Both the position numbers and the translations under genes were made by a program. The notes beneath the pieces were generated by a model, which did not search any database, had not been told where the DNA came from, and saw only the letters and a program-made list of their open reading frames with translations. A DNA stretch of 64,000 nucleotides, from positions 62,001 to 126,000 of the forward strand of contig NW_024882865.1 in assembly GCF_019059575.1 (NCBI RefSeq), in the 5' to 3' direction. The DNA is from Amphibalanus amphitrite. Lineage: Eukaryota > Arthropoda > Thecostraca > Balanomorpha > Balanidae. Below are positions 46,561-58,100 of the stretch, in pieces (positions within the stretch are counted from its first letter, which is position 1; each line of letters begins with the position of its first letter).

Positions 46561-46816
46561 TTTTTTTTTTTTTTTAATATAAATTTAGCTCGAATGTTTG
46601 AATGGACGGATTGACAGAGCCGGAGCCCACGCTAAGCAGAGCTTGTTGCGTAGACCCCGATCCCTACCGTCCGATCGCGCAATTCCGGGTATCGGGAGAA
46701 TTTAGATGCCAAAGTTTAACGTGCCCTTCAAAGCCGGACACGGCCTGCCCCACTCAACTGACTTCAACTGGCTGCGGCTGCTCCCACCAACCGCAGACCA
46801 TCCCCGTCAGGAGTCT
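46561..46816 (-). mobile_element. tRNA-derived SINE, 5'-truncated copy
   Basis: It is nearly identical to the body and A-rich tail of the SINE at 37634-37960 in the same orientation (tail T-run at 46561-46575 on the plus strand) but stops before the tRNA-like head. This is typical of incomplete reverse transcription. Confidence 0.85.
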
Positions 46817-47020
46817 AAGGTCACGCATTCAAACCAAATTCCACAGAAAATGGAAAAGAGGGAGACTGGAGTGTGGAGAATGCCGAGCTTACGAGTGCAT
46901 ACTGCATATCAAAGTCGTTCTCATAGAAAAGTGGCTTAGTATGGAAAACCTTCATTTGTGGCGCCGTGAATTGACAGGCTATGTAGGCCGTGCATGTAGG
47001 TGCCTACAACAGAAATTTAA

Positions 47021-48021
47021 CCCTCGCACCGACGGGGGGGCGGATATCCGCCCCCCTGAGGTTTTTCGCGAATAGCGGGAAAACCGCGGCGCGTAGCGCC
47101 GCGAAATTTGGTATGACTATAACCTCATCAATTTTACACATGGTGTGCAAGTTTGAACCTCCTACCTTTCAAGGTCAGGTCACCAGGTCACTTTGAATGA
47201 CCCAACCTCAAGTCACTTTTTTGCAACTTTGTCACCGTGCCAGAGCTACAGTAGATGTCGGAGGCCTTTGAAAGTCGCAGGATATTATTAGGTCATTAGT
47301 AGCTACAATTTGTATATCTCGGAATTTTGATATCGGTGACCTAAGGTCAGGTCAATTTCGCGACCTCCCCATTATAAGTCAATGGGGGAAAAATCAACTC
47401 CCTGTTTTTACCACTAAAACGGGTCGGAATGGCCCCATATACCATACATGACTTCATATACGATCAACCTTCACTACCTTGAGGTCTGTTTTGCTGTTGG
47501 GCAGCTGTGAGGTCATGTGACGTCATCAAAGGTCACCAAAGGGTTTTGGCCAATAACTCCGTACAGGAACAAGATACAGACGCGTGGATGGTCTCATTGT
47601 GTTCAGGTCATCAAGACGCATCGAATGATATACATGATGACCTCGAGGTCACGTGACCTGAGGTCAACCTTTGACCTTGACCTTTCGAGGTCAACATATA
47701 TATCATTCGATGCCGATTGACGAGAGGATCACGATGATGCCCTTAGTTCGTTCCTATCTTGACTAATTCGAAAGTTATTCGAGAAAAACTCTCTCCATAT
47801 CTAGCGCCGCCATTTTGACTTTTTCGACCCCTGTGACGTCATCTTTGACCTGGCCTGAAAATGACCTTAGTAAAAATTGTATATCTTGGCCGTGCGTATC
47901 CGATGCCGTTTACCGCTTGTCGCTATCTTGCTTCGTTCTCGAGATCTCAGGGGGGGGGCGGTCATCCGCCCCCCCCCCCCCGTCGGTGCGAAGTTGGCGC
48001 AGACCCCCGTCGGTGCGCGGG
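47021..48021. mobile_element. TTAA element, GCACCGACGGG family, 1001 bp, uninterrupted copy
   Basis: The left end CCCTCGCACCGACGGGG and the right end CCCGTCGGTGCGCGGG are inverted; TTAA flanks at 47017-47020 and 48022-48025. Inverted relative to 40513-42409. It contains AGGTCACGTGACCT at 47646-47659 and many further AGGTCA half-sites. No transposase. Confidence 0.88.
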
Positions 48022-48029
48022 TTAATTGT

Positions 48030-48430
48030 GTTTACTATAAGGGTAGGTAACTAGTATTAGTAATTTCATAGGGAAACGTCCTGAGAACGATACCAGGGAA
48101 AGTTTTGTCGGAATATTTAATTCTCGCAATTAAAGGGTTACGTGTTGCTACTTACGATCAACGATTTTATGACGACTTACATAGTAACGATTTGCGAAAA
48201 ACTGTATTTGCTTTCTCAGTCCAATTTCATCAACACATTTAGCTATGCCTATTATGTTTCATGTTTGGTTTCGCGCTACAGTGAGGTGAGACACTTAAAA
48301 AATATTTCGGCCTCATCCACTTAACTATCTACTGGTTCATTGGTTTGTACACGGCAGTGTTCCGATGAAGATAAAATGACACATGTCAATTTCTATTTAG
48401 CTCCTACTATACCAGTATAACGCCTTATGG
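48030..48430. other. No gene or repeat recognised
   Basis: AT-rich sequence between two mobile elements. Nothing supported. Confidence 0.4.
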
Positions 48431-49050
48431 GCGACTAACGGAGCGAGCGAGAGGGTGAGCCTTGCACGTGCGAAATTTCGAGGGGGTACCTCCAGCTGAC
48501 TTGTGCACGGCACCCTACTAACCGGTCTCTAGTGATGTGCCAAATTTGAGCACAATCGGCCCAGCCGTTCTCGAGATCTGGAATCGGCACCCTGCACGTG
48601 CGCACGTGCAAAATGGGTCCCAACTGACTTTCGCACGGCACCCTACTAACCGGTCCCTAACCATGTGCCAAATTTGAGCGCCATCGGTCCAGCCGTTCTC
48701 GAGATTTGGAATCGACCCCTGCACGTGCGCACGTGCAGCAGCACCCCAACTCTGGCACATGGATATGCATTGCCTAGTGGGTGCCTACCAACATGCCAAC
48801 TTTCAGCGCAATCGGCCAAGTAGTTACCGAGATATTGCAACAATTACAAAAGTGACACCTCTTCGTTTTGCACGTGGCACGTGCATAAGGGGTCACCCAC
48901 ATGCATCGGCAATAGTCCAATACTTGGTAGAAGGAATGAAGCTACCCTACAAAAATTACCGCGTGTAAATTGGTCAAGTGGTTGCTGAGATATAAGCCTC
49001 GCAAAAGCGTGACCACGGCCGGCCGGCCGGCCGCTCATATTCAGAAATTT
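48430..49050. mobile_element. Fragment related to the giant inverted-repeat element arms
   Basis: Units of about 120 bp carry GCACGTGCGCACGTGC (48594 and 48719), the phrase CCAAATTTGAGC.C.ATCGG.CCAGCCGTTCTCGAGAT and CCCTACTAACCGGTC. The layout matches the arm units at 34105-34385 and 38110-38760, but the opposite arm is not seen here. A GGCCGGCCGGCCGG run closes it at 49018. Confidence 0.6.
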
Positions 49051-49053
49051 CCG

Positions 49054-49545
49054 TTAATAAAGGGACCCTCCCAGTTCCCACCTTCAAAAAAGTAAATGAA
49101 TTGGCATGAAAGTGATGTCGCTCGGTTCAGAAAGAGCAAAAACGAATATCTACCTAATTTCATCGAAAAATATTCACCGGTTTTCAAGATATTAGACTTT
49201 TACTTTTGTTTACTTTTTGGGATCTTCGCTGTTCTTATAGCGACTTTATTTGAAAGTGCGGCATTTGTTGCGCGCAAAGCAGCATATACCACCGCGTGCT
49301 ACAAAACGTTTTAGTCAAACATTTAAAAATCGTTAGATGTATGAGATGACGTCACACATTCAGAGGGGTATTCCTATGCATTAGCCCCTCTGAATCAAAA
49401 TGCTGCAATTTTGAAATTCAATATTTCCGATTTAAGGCATTTCTCGATGTTGTGAGTGCCGAAACCGGTACCTAATTGTGAGCCAGGGACCCCATTTTGG
49501 CTATCTCAACTCAAATCTAATGTTAAGATGGGAGGGTCCCTTTAA
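49054..49545. mobile_element. MITE with AGGGACCCTCCCA inverted ends
   Basis: AAAGGGACCCTCCCA near 49058 is inverted at TGGGAGGGTCCCTTT before 49543. TTAA occurs at both edges (49054-49057 and 49542-49545), though the exact duplication is uncertain because the left end has two extra bases. No coding capacity. Confidence 0.7.
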
Positions 49546-49828
49546 TCTAAGGAAAGACTACGCTCGCTTCGCTCGCTCCGTAATAATTGCCTGTTTTCTT
49601 ACACTTCATAGACATAAACAAACGTCAAATCGTCCTGCAGATGTTGTAATCCCATTCTTTCTCTTGCCCCGGCCCCCTATACTCCACCCGGCCCAAGCGG
49701 GTCCGCCCGCGCTCCACGTGGTCCGGCCCGGCGGCTGGTGCTGTCCTCCCCTCATCCGTGCCGCTGAGCTCTGAAGCGCGGGTGCCCTAAAACCATGAAT
49801 CACACCCACCCGGCCCGAGCGCCAGTAG

Positions 49829-49861
49829 CCATGCGGCTCGGGCCCGGCCCGAGCCGCATGG
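49829..49861. repeat. 33-nt near-perfect palindrome, GC-rich
   Basis: The 16-base arm CCATGCGGCTCGGGCC (49829-49844) is followed by one C and then its exact reverse complement (49846-49861). It sits in a CGGCCCGG-rich stretch (49660-49900). Confidence 0.9.
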
Positions 49862-50640
49862 TCCGGCCCGGGCGGGTCTGGCGGCTGTGGATGGCACCGG
49901 CCTCATCCCTATCGCGTTGTTGAGGAGTGTACCTGGCAAAGCACAGTGGAACGGGCAGCCTCATTGGTCGACCGCTAGCCAATCAAAACCATCGCACTTT
50001 TGAACCGCCTAAGGGCCTAATGGCGTCAGGATCCCTGTAGCACTTAATCGCACTTACAAGCAGTCGCACTTCTGAATCTGTAGCACTCGTGTAGCATTTG
50101 CACTAATGAACTGTCGCATATTTGATATACACCCAACAAAATTTCAATGCGCCATATTTTGTCTAAAATGCGTTATAAATATATACAAAAGTCCAGATGT
50201 TTTCAGCTGATATATCTGAACTAGGATGTTTATTATTTCGAAATCGAAATGATTATCATTTCGTACATTAAAAGTTTCTGCATTTATAAAAAAAAGCTGA
50301 CTATAACTAACGCAAGTTATATTTCAATTTGATAATCTAAGTCAATAAAAAATTAATCAAAATGCATTCTACGCTTGAACAGCAGACGTCTTTAGATGAC
50401 CTTGGACTTGTGCTTGGATTTTTTGCATGTTGTTGATATTGTTAAAGTGTGACATTTCGCAATTTCCGCGCAGCGTATTCCAGGGTATTTCGTTGGGATT
50501 GCTATTCATGTTTATAACATTTTGCGATTTTAAGGCGTGGTAACAGCCCGAGCCGTTCAGAAGTTATTGGCCTGCGCCTAACTTGAACTAGGGGCTAGGG
50601 TAGGTATATTGCTGGGTATATTGTTCCATAACGCGACGTT
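49862..50640. other. No gene or element recognised
   Basis: The first part is GC-rich, the remainder AT-rich. No exon or repeat boundary could be supported. Confidence 0.4.
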
Positions 50641-50784
50641 GTCCGTTGACGCAAGGCCCTATATACCCGTTGACGTGAATGGCGGCGGGAGGGCGGGGGC
50701 CGTCTTACGTCGGACCCGATTTTCAAATTGAAAAGCGTTCAATAACCCCGGATAACTGTCTTCAGAAATTTTTGATAAAAGGTG

Positions 50785-51671
50785 CCTCGCCCGTATAGGA
50801 GGGGGGGGGGTCGAACGGACCCCCTCGGTTTTTCGCGAATAACTCGCGTAAAAAGCGGTCGATCGCGACGAAACTTTCAGTACCCTCGTGTTAATCAATT
50901 TTACACCTACCCTGAAATTTTCATGACCCTGACCCTAATGACCTTTGACCTGTGACCTACTTTTCGAGACCATGTTTGGCCGGAATCACGATTCGGCGTA
51001 TGTCGGCTCGCATTAGCCGCGCGTTAAGCGTTTGCAGTCTTTTCGTGGTTTTAAGCGTTCAAACATGGGATATGATGTTGCTCCCATGCATTAGGGTGGG
51101 TGTCAAGGTCACCGGAAGGTCAGGTCAGGTCATTGACCTTTGATGACCTCGGTTCACTTTTTCGAGTTTTACATGTTTCTAGGCCAGTTTTTCGAGCTGA
51201 ATTCGAATTTAGCAATCATATGAACATTTACGAAGTAGCTTTGATACCTTCGTAACATGTTACGAAGCTGTCAGAGGCGGTTGCCACCTACTACGAATAC
51301 CCTTACTGATTGACCTGACCTGACCTGACCCGACCTGGCCTAAATGCATGAAGACATCATCTGTGATCAAAACTAACATGATATTCGTGATCAGCACCCC
51401 GAAAACCCCCATAGCAGCCACGCTTTACGACTTTCTAACAGGTCCCGATTTTCCATACTTTTGGGTCATTGACCTGACCTGGAAGGTCAACCGATGACCT
51501 AGGACCTTAAAATTGGGTATCATCGGCTTCCTCTCGTCACGGGTAACATGCTCGTTTTTCCGCGAAGCTCTAGCTCGATCAGGGGCGAAACGGCAAGGGG
51601 GGGTCCAAGTCAACGGACCCCCCCCCCCCCTTATACGTTCGCGGCTGGAAAAACACCAATACGGGCGAGGG
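50785..51671. mobile_element. TTAA element, CCCTCGCCCGTAT family, inverted copy
   Basis: Inverted copy of 43577-44455. The right end ATACGGGCGAGGG is intact with TTAA at 51672-51675. The left end CCTCGCCCGTATAGG is present but its TTAA is eroded. Another short TTAA-bounded segment (51676-51813) follows directly. Confidence 0.82.
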
Positions 51672-52137
51672 TTAAACTTTAAACTTATCCAGACCAGCCA
51701 AAGGTACTGAAAGTTTCGTGTCGGACTCGATGTTCGATACAGAAAGCGTTTTGGAATATCGCAGGAAAACGAGACCCCCCCCCCCCCCCCACAGTCAATG
51801 AGTCATCCGTGGGTTAATAATTGATAAGCTCTTATAGCGTAGAGCGCTCAACATCTTCAGCTTCAGCGCAGCTTCTGACTTCTGAGTATGTTTTCTAAGT
51901 ACCTATGCGGACAGCGGTTCAGTCCTATCAGCCCTCCATGGTTGGTTTATTAGAAGGATTTAGTCGGCATTTAATTATGCACCTCAGTTTAAATTCCGTA
52001 AAAAAATGTCGACACATGCACAGAAGTGACTTCAAGCTCTTATTTCATTTCAGCAACATGAATATCTTTTTCTTATCTCGTGTTCGTGAGACTGAATAGA
52101 AGTGACTTCTTGCTCATTTTTAACTTGATGCCTGCGA

Positions 52138-55100
52138 ATGGAGTATGACGACCTTGACGAGCCGGCGGATGAGTTTGTATCTAAAACGTTCCATGTGGGA
52201 TGCTTCAACGGACATGAAAGGACTGGTTATGCCCGAGGTTCTCCCATACACACTGCGCCTACTGTCAGCACCGGCTCGTTCTTCCAACCGAGATTAACCA
52301 CGTTTGCGACGAGTTTTAACATAAGTGGTGACCGGTGTAGAGAACAAAGCGTGGGAAAGCCACAACCACAGCAGCCTTCACCTGAGAGCATATCCTTACT
52401 GTATGGATTGCCTGTCACGGTACCAATAAAATTGGAAGATGGCCATGCTCATGAAACTCTAGAAGATGATCTTGATGATCTGGTCGAGCCGTATACCGAG
52501 AGGCGCCATGGTTTTCAGGTGCGAGATGACCTCGACGAGCCGGTGGCTCAGTCATCTTGGCAAAGGACTCGGCTCCAAATGGTGGATGATCTTGATGAAC
52601 CTGATGAATGCGCACAGGCGTTTGCAACGGAATGTCGCGACGATCTCCACGAGCCTGCAGATCTGCCGCTCCCTGCGCCTGTGGCATCTGTGCATGACTT
52701 GCGAGATGATCTGGATGAACCAGCTCCTCGCCCTCTACCGGAAACAGTGGAGCACAATAATGCCCTTTTTGATGACCTGGAGGAGCCCGCTGCATCACCA
52801 TGCCGTGCTCGACAAGATAAGAGAAGCTCTCGCGTAGAGCTACGCGATGACTTAGCGGATCCCGATGTCGATGATCATGCGTCACCTCAGAGGAGCACCG
52901 GTAGCAAACTCGACCATCTTTATGATGACCTGGATGAGGTGCTGGTCGATGAACTCATATCAGAAGTTAGCGACCTCATGCTGCAAAGTCATGGTTTTGT
53001 ACACGAAGGCGCAGAAACGTCATGCCGTTTTAGTCGAGAGTCTACAGCTTCTTTCACTGATGACATCAGCCGTCACTCCTTAGTTCGTCAAGGTACCCAA
53101 TCTTCACTCCATGCAGCGCAAGGCAGTAAAACGCCCTCTACCTCCCAAGGAGATGTCGCCAAGCGCTTGTGTTTCGAAGAAAGCGAACACCGAATGAAAG
53201 GGACACATGACGCTGAAACGCAGAACACCGCAAAGAGGCATCGACGGGAATGCCAACAAACTGCAGGTCGTCAAGAAACAGGAAAACGCTCTGTTGAAAC
53301 TGTGCAAGGCAACGTCACACGGACTTCGTCTCCTACTATCGCCAGTCAATCATCTATGCCAGCAGTATCAGATGCCGAAGGCCTACGTCATGCTGATGCT
53401 GCGCCAAAGACTGCCGCAGTATCCATCAGAGGAGTTGAAGAGCATGCTGGTCTCCCGATAGCCAATGTTTCAGGCAACGAGTCGGAAGTGAACACTCCAA
53501 CCGCAAACCCTCGCTGTATCGATGAACCAACTGCCAGATCGATCTCATGCGAAGCGAACGTTGGCACTGAAGCCGTGAGTCAGGACGCTCCAGCATCTGG
53601 CAAACATGATACATCGTATCCCAAAGATACGTCACGACCTACATCTCAGCAGTCATCACTTCTGTTGGACATTTCCCAGTCTCCAGTCAGGTGGACGTCT
53701 CTCCCGCTGCAACAGTCCGAGGTTAGCGTTCCGCCCCCGCTGCCTACATCTCCGCCATTGCTGCGGCCCGGAACTACCGACCCTTTGTCTTCTGCACCAC
53801 CTATGCAAGTTGATGCTGCTGCACCAGTACAACCCCTGGAAACCAGTTCTCAAACATCAGCTGGAATACCAATGAGCTGTAGTCAGCACAAGTTCACCGG
53901 TTCAGTAACTTCCACGCCGCCTACCGAGGACAACACTCCAGCACACGTCTCAAAAGGCGCTTCTGAAAACCTACCTGCGCCCTCTGCGGCCAGCACATCA
54001 GCCGCCAAACCACCGAGCAAGTCCCGGGCTGCCCGTCCTGGTGCTGGGAGCCGTGACCCGCGCCGACCTGTCCAGACGGAGACGGTTCTGGCGCGGATTG
54101 ACGCTCTGCTCGCCGCAGTTGCCACCTGTCGGGAACGCGGCGAAACTCCCGAGCTGCTGCTGCCAGCCAAGACCAGATGGCGGGACCTTCAACTCTGCAC
54201 CGAGTGAGTACTTTGCGTAACTTCTGAGAGACGCTTTGGTGCCTTTGTGACTTTGCCATACCGTCGGTGTCTATAATCTATATGTAAGATGCGTCGGGTA
54301 CACAGTGTACGTCGGGTACACTGTGTACCCGACGTCCGCCGAATCGGTTTACGTCTTACCTTTTATCTGATCTTTTGTCTTTTCGAATGATCTATACTCA
54401 TTACTCACACGATTTATTATCCGTAATTCCATCACACCGTCTACCCAAACACTTCCCTGAGCTACCCCGTGCCCTCTGACCGACAGTGCCGGTCATCTCG
54501 TGGTGACCGATGAGACGCCCCGCGCCGAGGTGCGGGTCCGCAGCGAGAGCCGGCTCAACATGATGGTGCTCCTGCTGCAGAAGATCAGACACCTCGTCTC
54601 CACCAACACTCACTCAACCAAGAGGTCGGTACGAGTGTAATGGATGCGCTGATTTTCCGCTAAAAGAACGTGCGTAACGCCAGACGATAGGGAAATGTCT
54701 TAGTATATTTCAAACTGACTGTTCCAAATGCTATTTCCCATTACGCGATGTAAACACGTTTTCTTTACTCTACAATGGGCACCATTAAAGAGACCCAACC
54801 AGTGTGTTTTGCTCCTAAAAACGATAGTTGTCTCAATCATTAGCACCTCGTTTCATCGTGTGTTTCAAGATTCTCGTTTATATATCATACAAAGCGGCTG
54901 AGCACTGGTTATGACCCAATAATTAATCGCCGTTCCTCATTCGACAGGGACATCTACTACCAAGAAGTATCGCTGTTCGGCAGCCAACGTGCCGTGGACG
55001 CCCTGCTGGATGACGTCACTGACCTGTTGGCCATTCCGCGCGAGAGCTCGCACGTGCGCGCCACCTCCAAGGGCCTGGTGGCCGGCCAGCTGGTGCTGCG

Positions 55101-58100
55101 CTGCGGAGATGTGCTCATGGACTGCTCGGCGGCCAAACACGGTGGGTTTGCTCGGGAAAGGCGTGTTTAGAGGCGCGAGCTGGGCCATGTGTTGGATGTA
55201 GGTTTGCGCGGGAGATGAGTGTTAGATGCGCGAGCTTGACCATACATTGGATATCGATAATTGGTTTGGTGTAATACCCATGGGACTTCTCTCCAGGGCT
55301 GCTGGTGCCGGAGAACGTGCCGCACGTGCAGCTGGTGAGCTCCTCGGCACGCTTCATCCTGGTAGTGGAGAAGGACGCCACGTTCCAGAAGATCCTGGAC
55401 AGCGGTGTGCTGGACCATCTGCCGCCCGGGATCGTCATCACGGTCAGTTACGCCGGACAGTTTCAAAGCTTTCAAAGTTGAAATGCAGTTATCAATTTTA
55501 TAAGTGTAAATTATCGGTGCGGCCTTCTGTCGCTACCCAAAGTTGATTGTGTACCATCTCTATTCATCACGGCGTCACCGTTCGGCAGGGTAAGGGTTTC
55601 CCGGACCTCAACACACGCCTGCTGCTGCGCATGCTGACCTCCCGGCTGGCCGTGCCGGCCATGGCGCTTCTTGACGCCGACCCTCACGGCCTCGAGATCT
55701 TCTTCGTCTACAAGTACGGCTCCCTGGTAAGGCTCGTTTGCTGGTAATATGACATACGCTTTGCTGGAATGCATACTTAGGCTTTTATTTCCCTTAAGCC
55801 TGAAACAGACTCTTTCCGCAGTCAGGAAATCGCATGCGAGAGCTTATTCAAATACATGGAAGCACGCTCGCACCAATCGCACGCACCTTCCGCAAGCGAT
55901 TGATGCGAGAAGAATTGCAATGTATTTGAATAGGCTCTCGCATGTGATTTCCTGAACGCGTAAAGAGTCTGTTTCAGCCTTTAGCCGTGCTCGATATTTT
56001 TGTCGTACGGATAATTCGGTCGTTTGAAAGCAAGTGCTGAACAATGATTGAGGTTCGTACTTCGTGATACGCATTATTGATCGTTTACTTGGTGCTGCAG
56101 CAATTCGTGACATCTCTATTTATTATGCTGTTTCCCAAAAAGTTCTTACACACCCGTTGCTGAGTACCTACTTTCTTTAGCTTCGTCCCACTCAAACACT
56201 GAGCTTTATCCATGTGTGGGCAGGCTCGTGCCCGGGAGTCGGACCGACTCACCACACCGGGCCTGATCTGGCTCGGAGTCCGGCCCACGGAGGTACTGCA
56301 CCTGGATATACCCCGTTCAGGTGAGGCAAAGAGCGCCAGGGGGCGAAGAGCGCCTGCAGTGGGCGGTGAGCCGGACAGGAGGTGTGTTTGAGGGGTGCGA
56401 CTACGGGAAGCGGTTGAAGTTCTGTGGAGAAAGAGAGGCCAAGTGGGTGCCGCCTCACATTCCCCTCCGTCACTTTCACGCTCGTTCTAGGCGTTGTCTG
56501 TTGTGTTGTATTCTTAGAACTGACGTTCACATTGTGTCCTTGTAGATTCCGTACCCTTGCAAAAGGTTTAATAAACCCCAAGCGTCTAATTCAAGCTATA
56601 CTAAGGCTCCACTTCGACGCAGGAGGGGAGGGGGGGGGGATTTCTCTAATGCATGGTAACCGATAACTCGCTCTTGACGTTCGCTCGGTGCCGCTGTGCG
56701 TGCGTGATTTACGAGGTGTTCACGTTCACAGTGTGGTGTCACGGCGGTTCTTTAGTCATGCATTAGGTGACTGGGAACAGGTTATTACATCAGATGCTCA
56801 GCGATACTGGTGGCGGGTTTTTTATCACAGCGGCCCGATCGAGCCCGCACTGAGTTATGTCTGAGATATTGAATAGTTTGCCTACCTAATCACGCATCAC
56901 GAAAGATCAAAATATCTTGTTGCTATTTGGCTTGATTTGAATTGCCATATATTGTAGCCTGATCTCAGATGTTTCGTCGGCATCTTTTTGCTGGCAAAGT
57001 TGTAGAAGTTCACCCAAAATAATGTTTTTTCATCAATTATCCGATATTGGATTTGGATGCCTATTGAAAATCATGTGATAGTATCGGCGAAATACCTATA
57101 AAGTCCAGCCTATCTATTGCACCGATCGAACCCCGGCCCCGCATCGGCTTGATCTCCGACAGAGAGAATGCTCGCAATTTCTACGACGCCGTAGTAAAAA
57201 GTGGCCTGGATCATGTCGGTCATACCTGGGCGTACGACTGCGTCGCAGTGGGTGCCCTCTTTTGTAGCCGGCTGGACTGAGTGTTCGATCGGATTGGCTA
57301 AGTATGGGTCATTTACATATAGTTAGGTTAGGGTGGACTCATTTTATATCATAATTGTGAGTCAGAGACAGAGTTATTGCGGAACTAAAAATGGTTGGAT
57401 ATTTTTACAAATGCGGACAGGTTTGATGGAGCTGTTGATAATCATGTGTTATTAATCTGAGTACCTAGTAGATGAGATCACGTGGGTATTTTTGCTTATG
57501 CATTATGCATTCATTTACTTCAGATATTCCGTAGGTACGACGTGCAATATCCCGTATTGACGTGCAATATGAAACGTCTAAATTCCCTTTCTTTTATTTC
57601 CTGGGGAGAAGCGACATCCAGCAAAAGCGTTCTCTCTTGAAAGACCACTTCGTGACAAGGCTTCTGTTTACAGATGCTTTTGGTGCTTTACATAGTTCAT
57701 ACCGCCATTGCTCCCTTCTATTGTGCTCTCTTGTGTCTCCTATGTGACCGTTCCGTCCCTTTCCCCAGCTCTCCTGCCTCTAACCGCCGCCGACCGCAGC
57801 AAGGCCCGGTGCCTCCTCTCTCGGCCGTACGTGAAACACAACCGCTTCTGGCAGCGACAGGTCAGTCCGCACTCCGCGCTCGGCGCCGGGCTATTGGCTT
57901 GAGCGAGTCAGAGGTGGCCAACTCGCCAGGTTTTGGGTGACACGAATAGGTCGCTGGCTTGATAGTTTGCAGTGGCACGAAGAGGCCGATGACCCGTTGG
58001 GCCATACGACCCTCAAAGGTCACTGCTGTGGAACGGGCTGGCATACAAGGTCGCTGATGTTCTGGAACGGAATGGAACGCAATTGCTCATTTTGTCCCTA

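Noticed and set aside
52227-54259. Overlapping open frames in other registers of the SPO11 long exon
   Set aside because: They arise from the repetitive, low-complexity coding sequence; only the 689-codon frame connects in phase to the SPO11 core.
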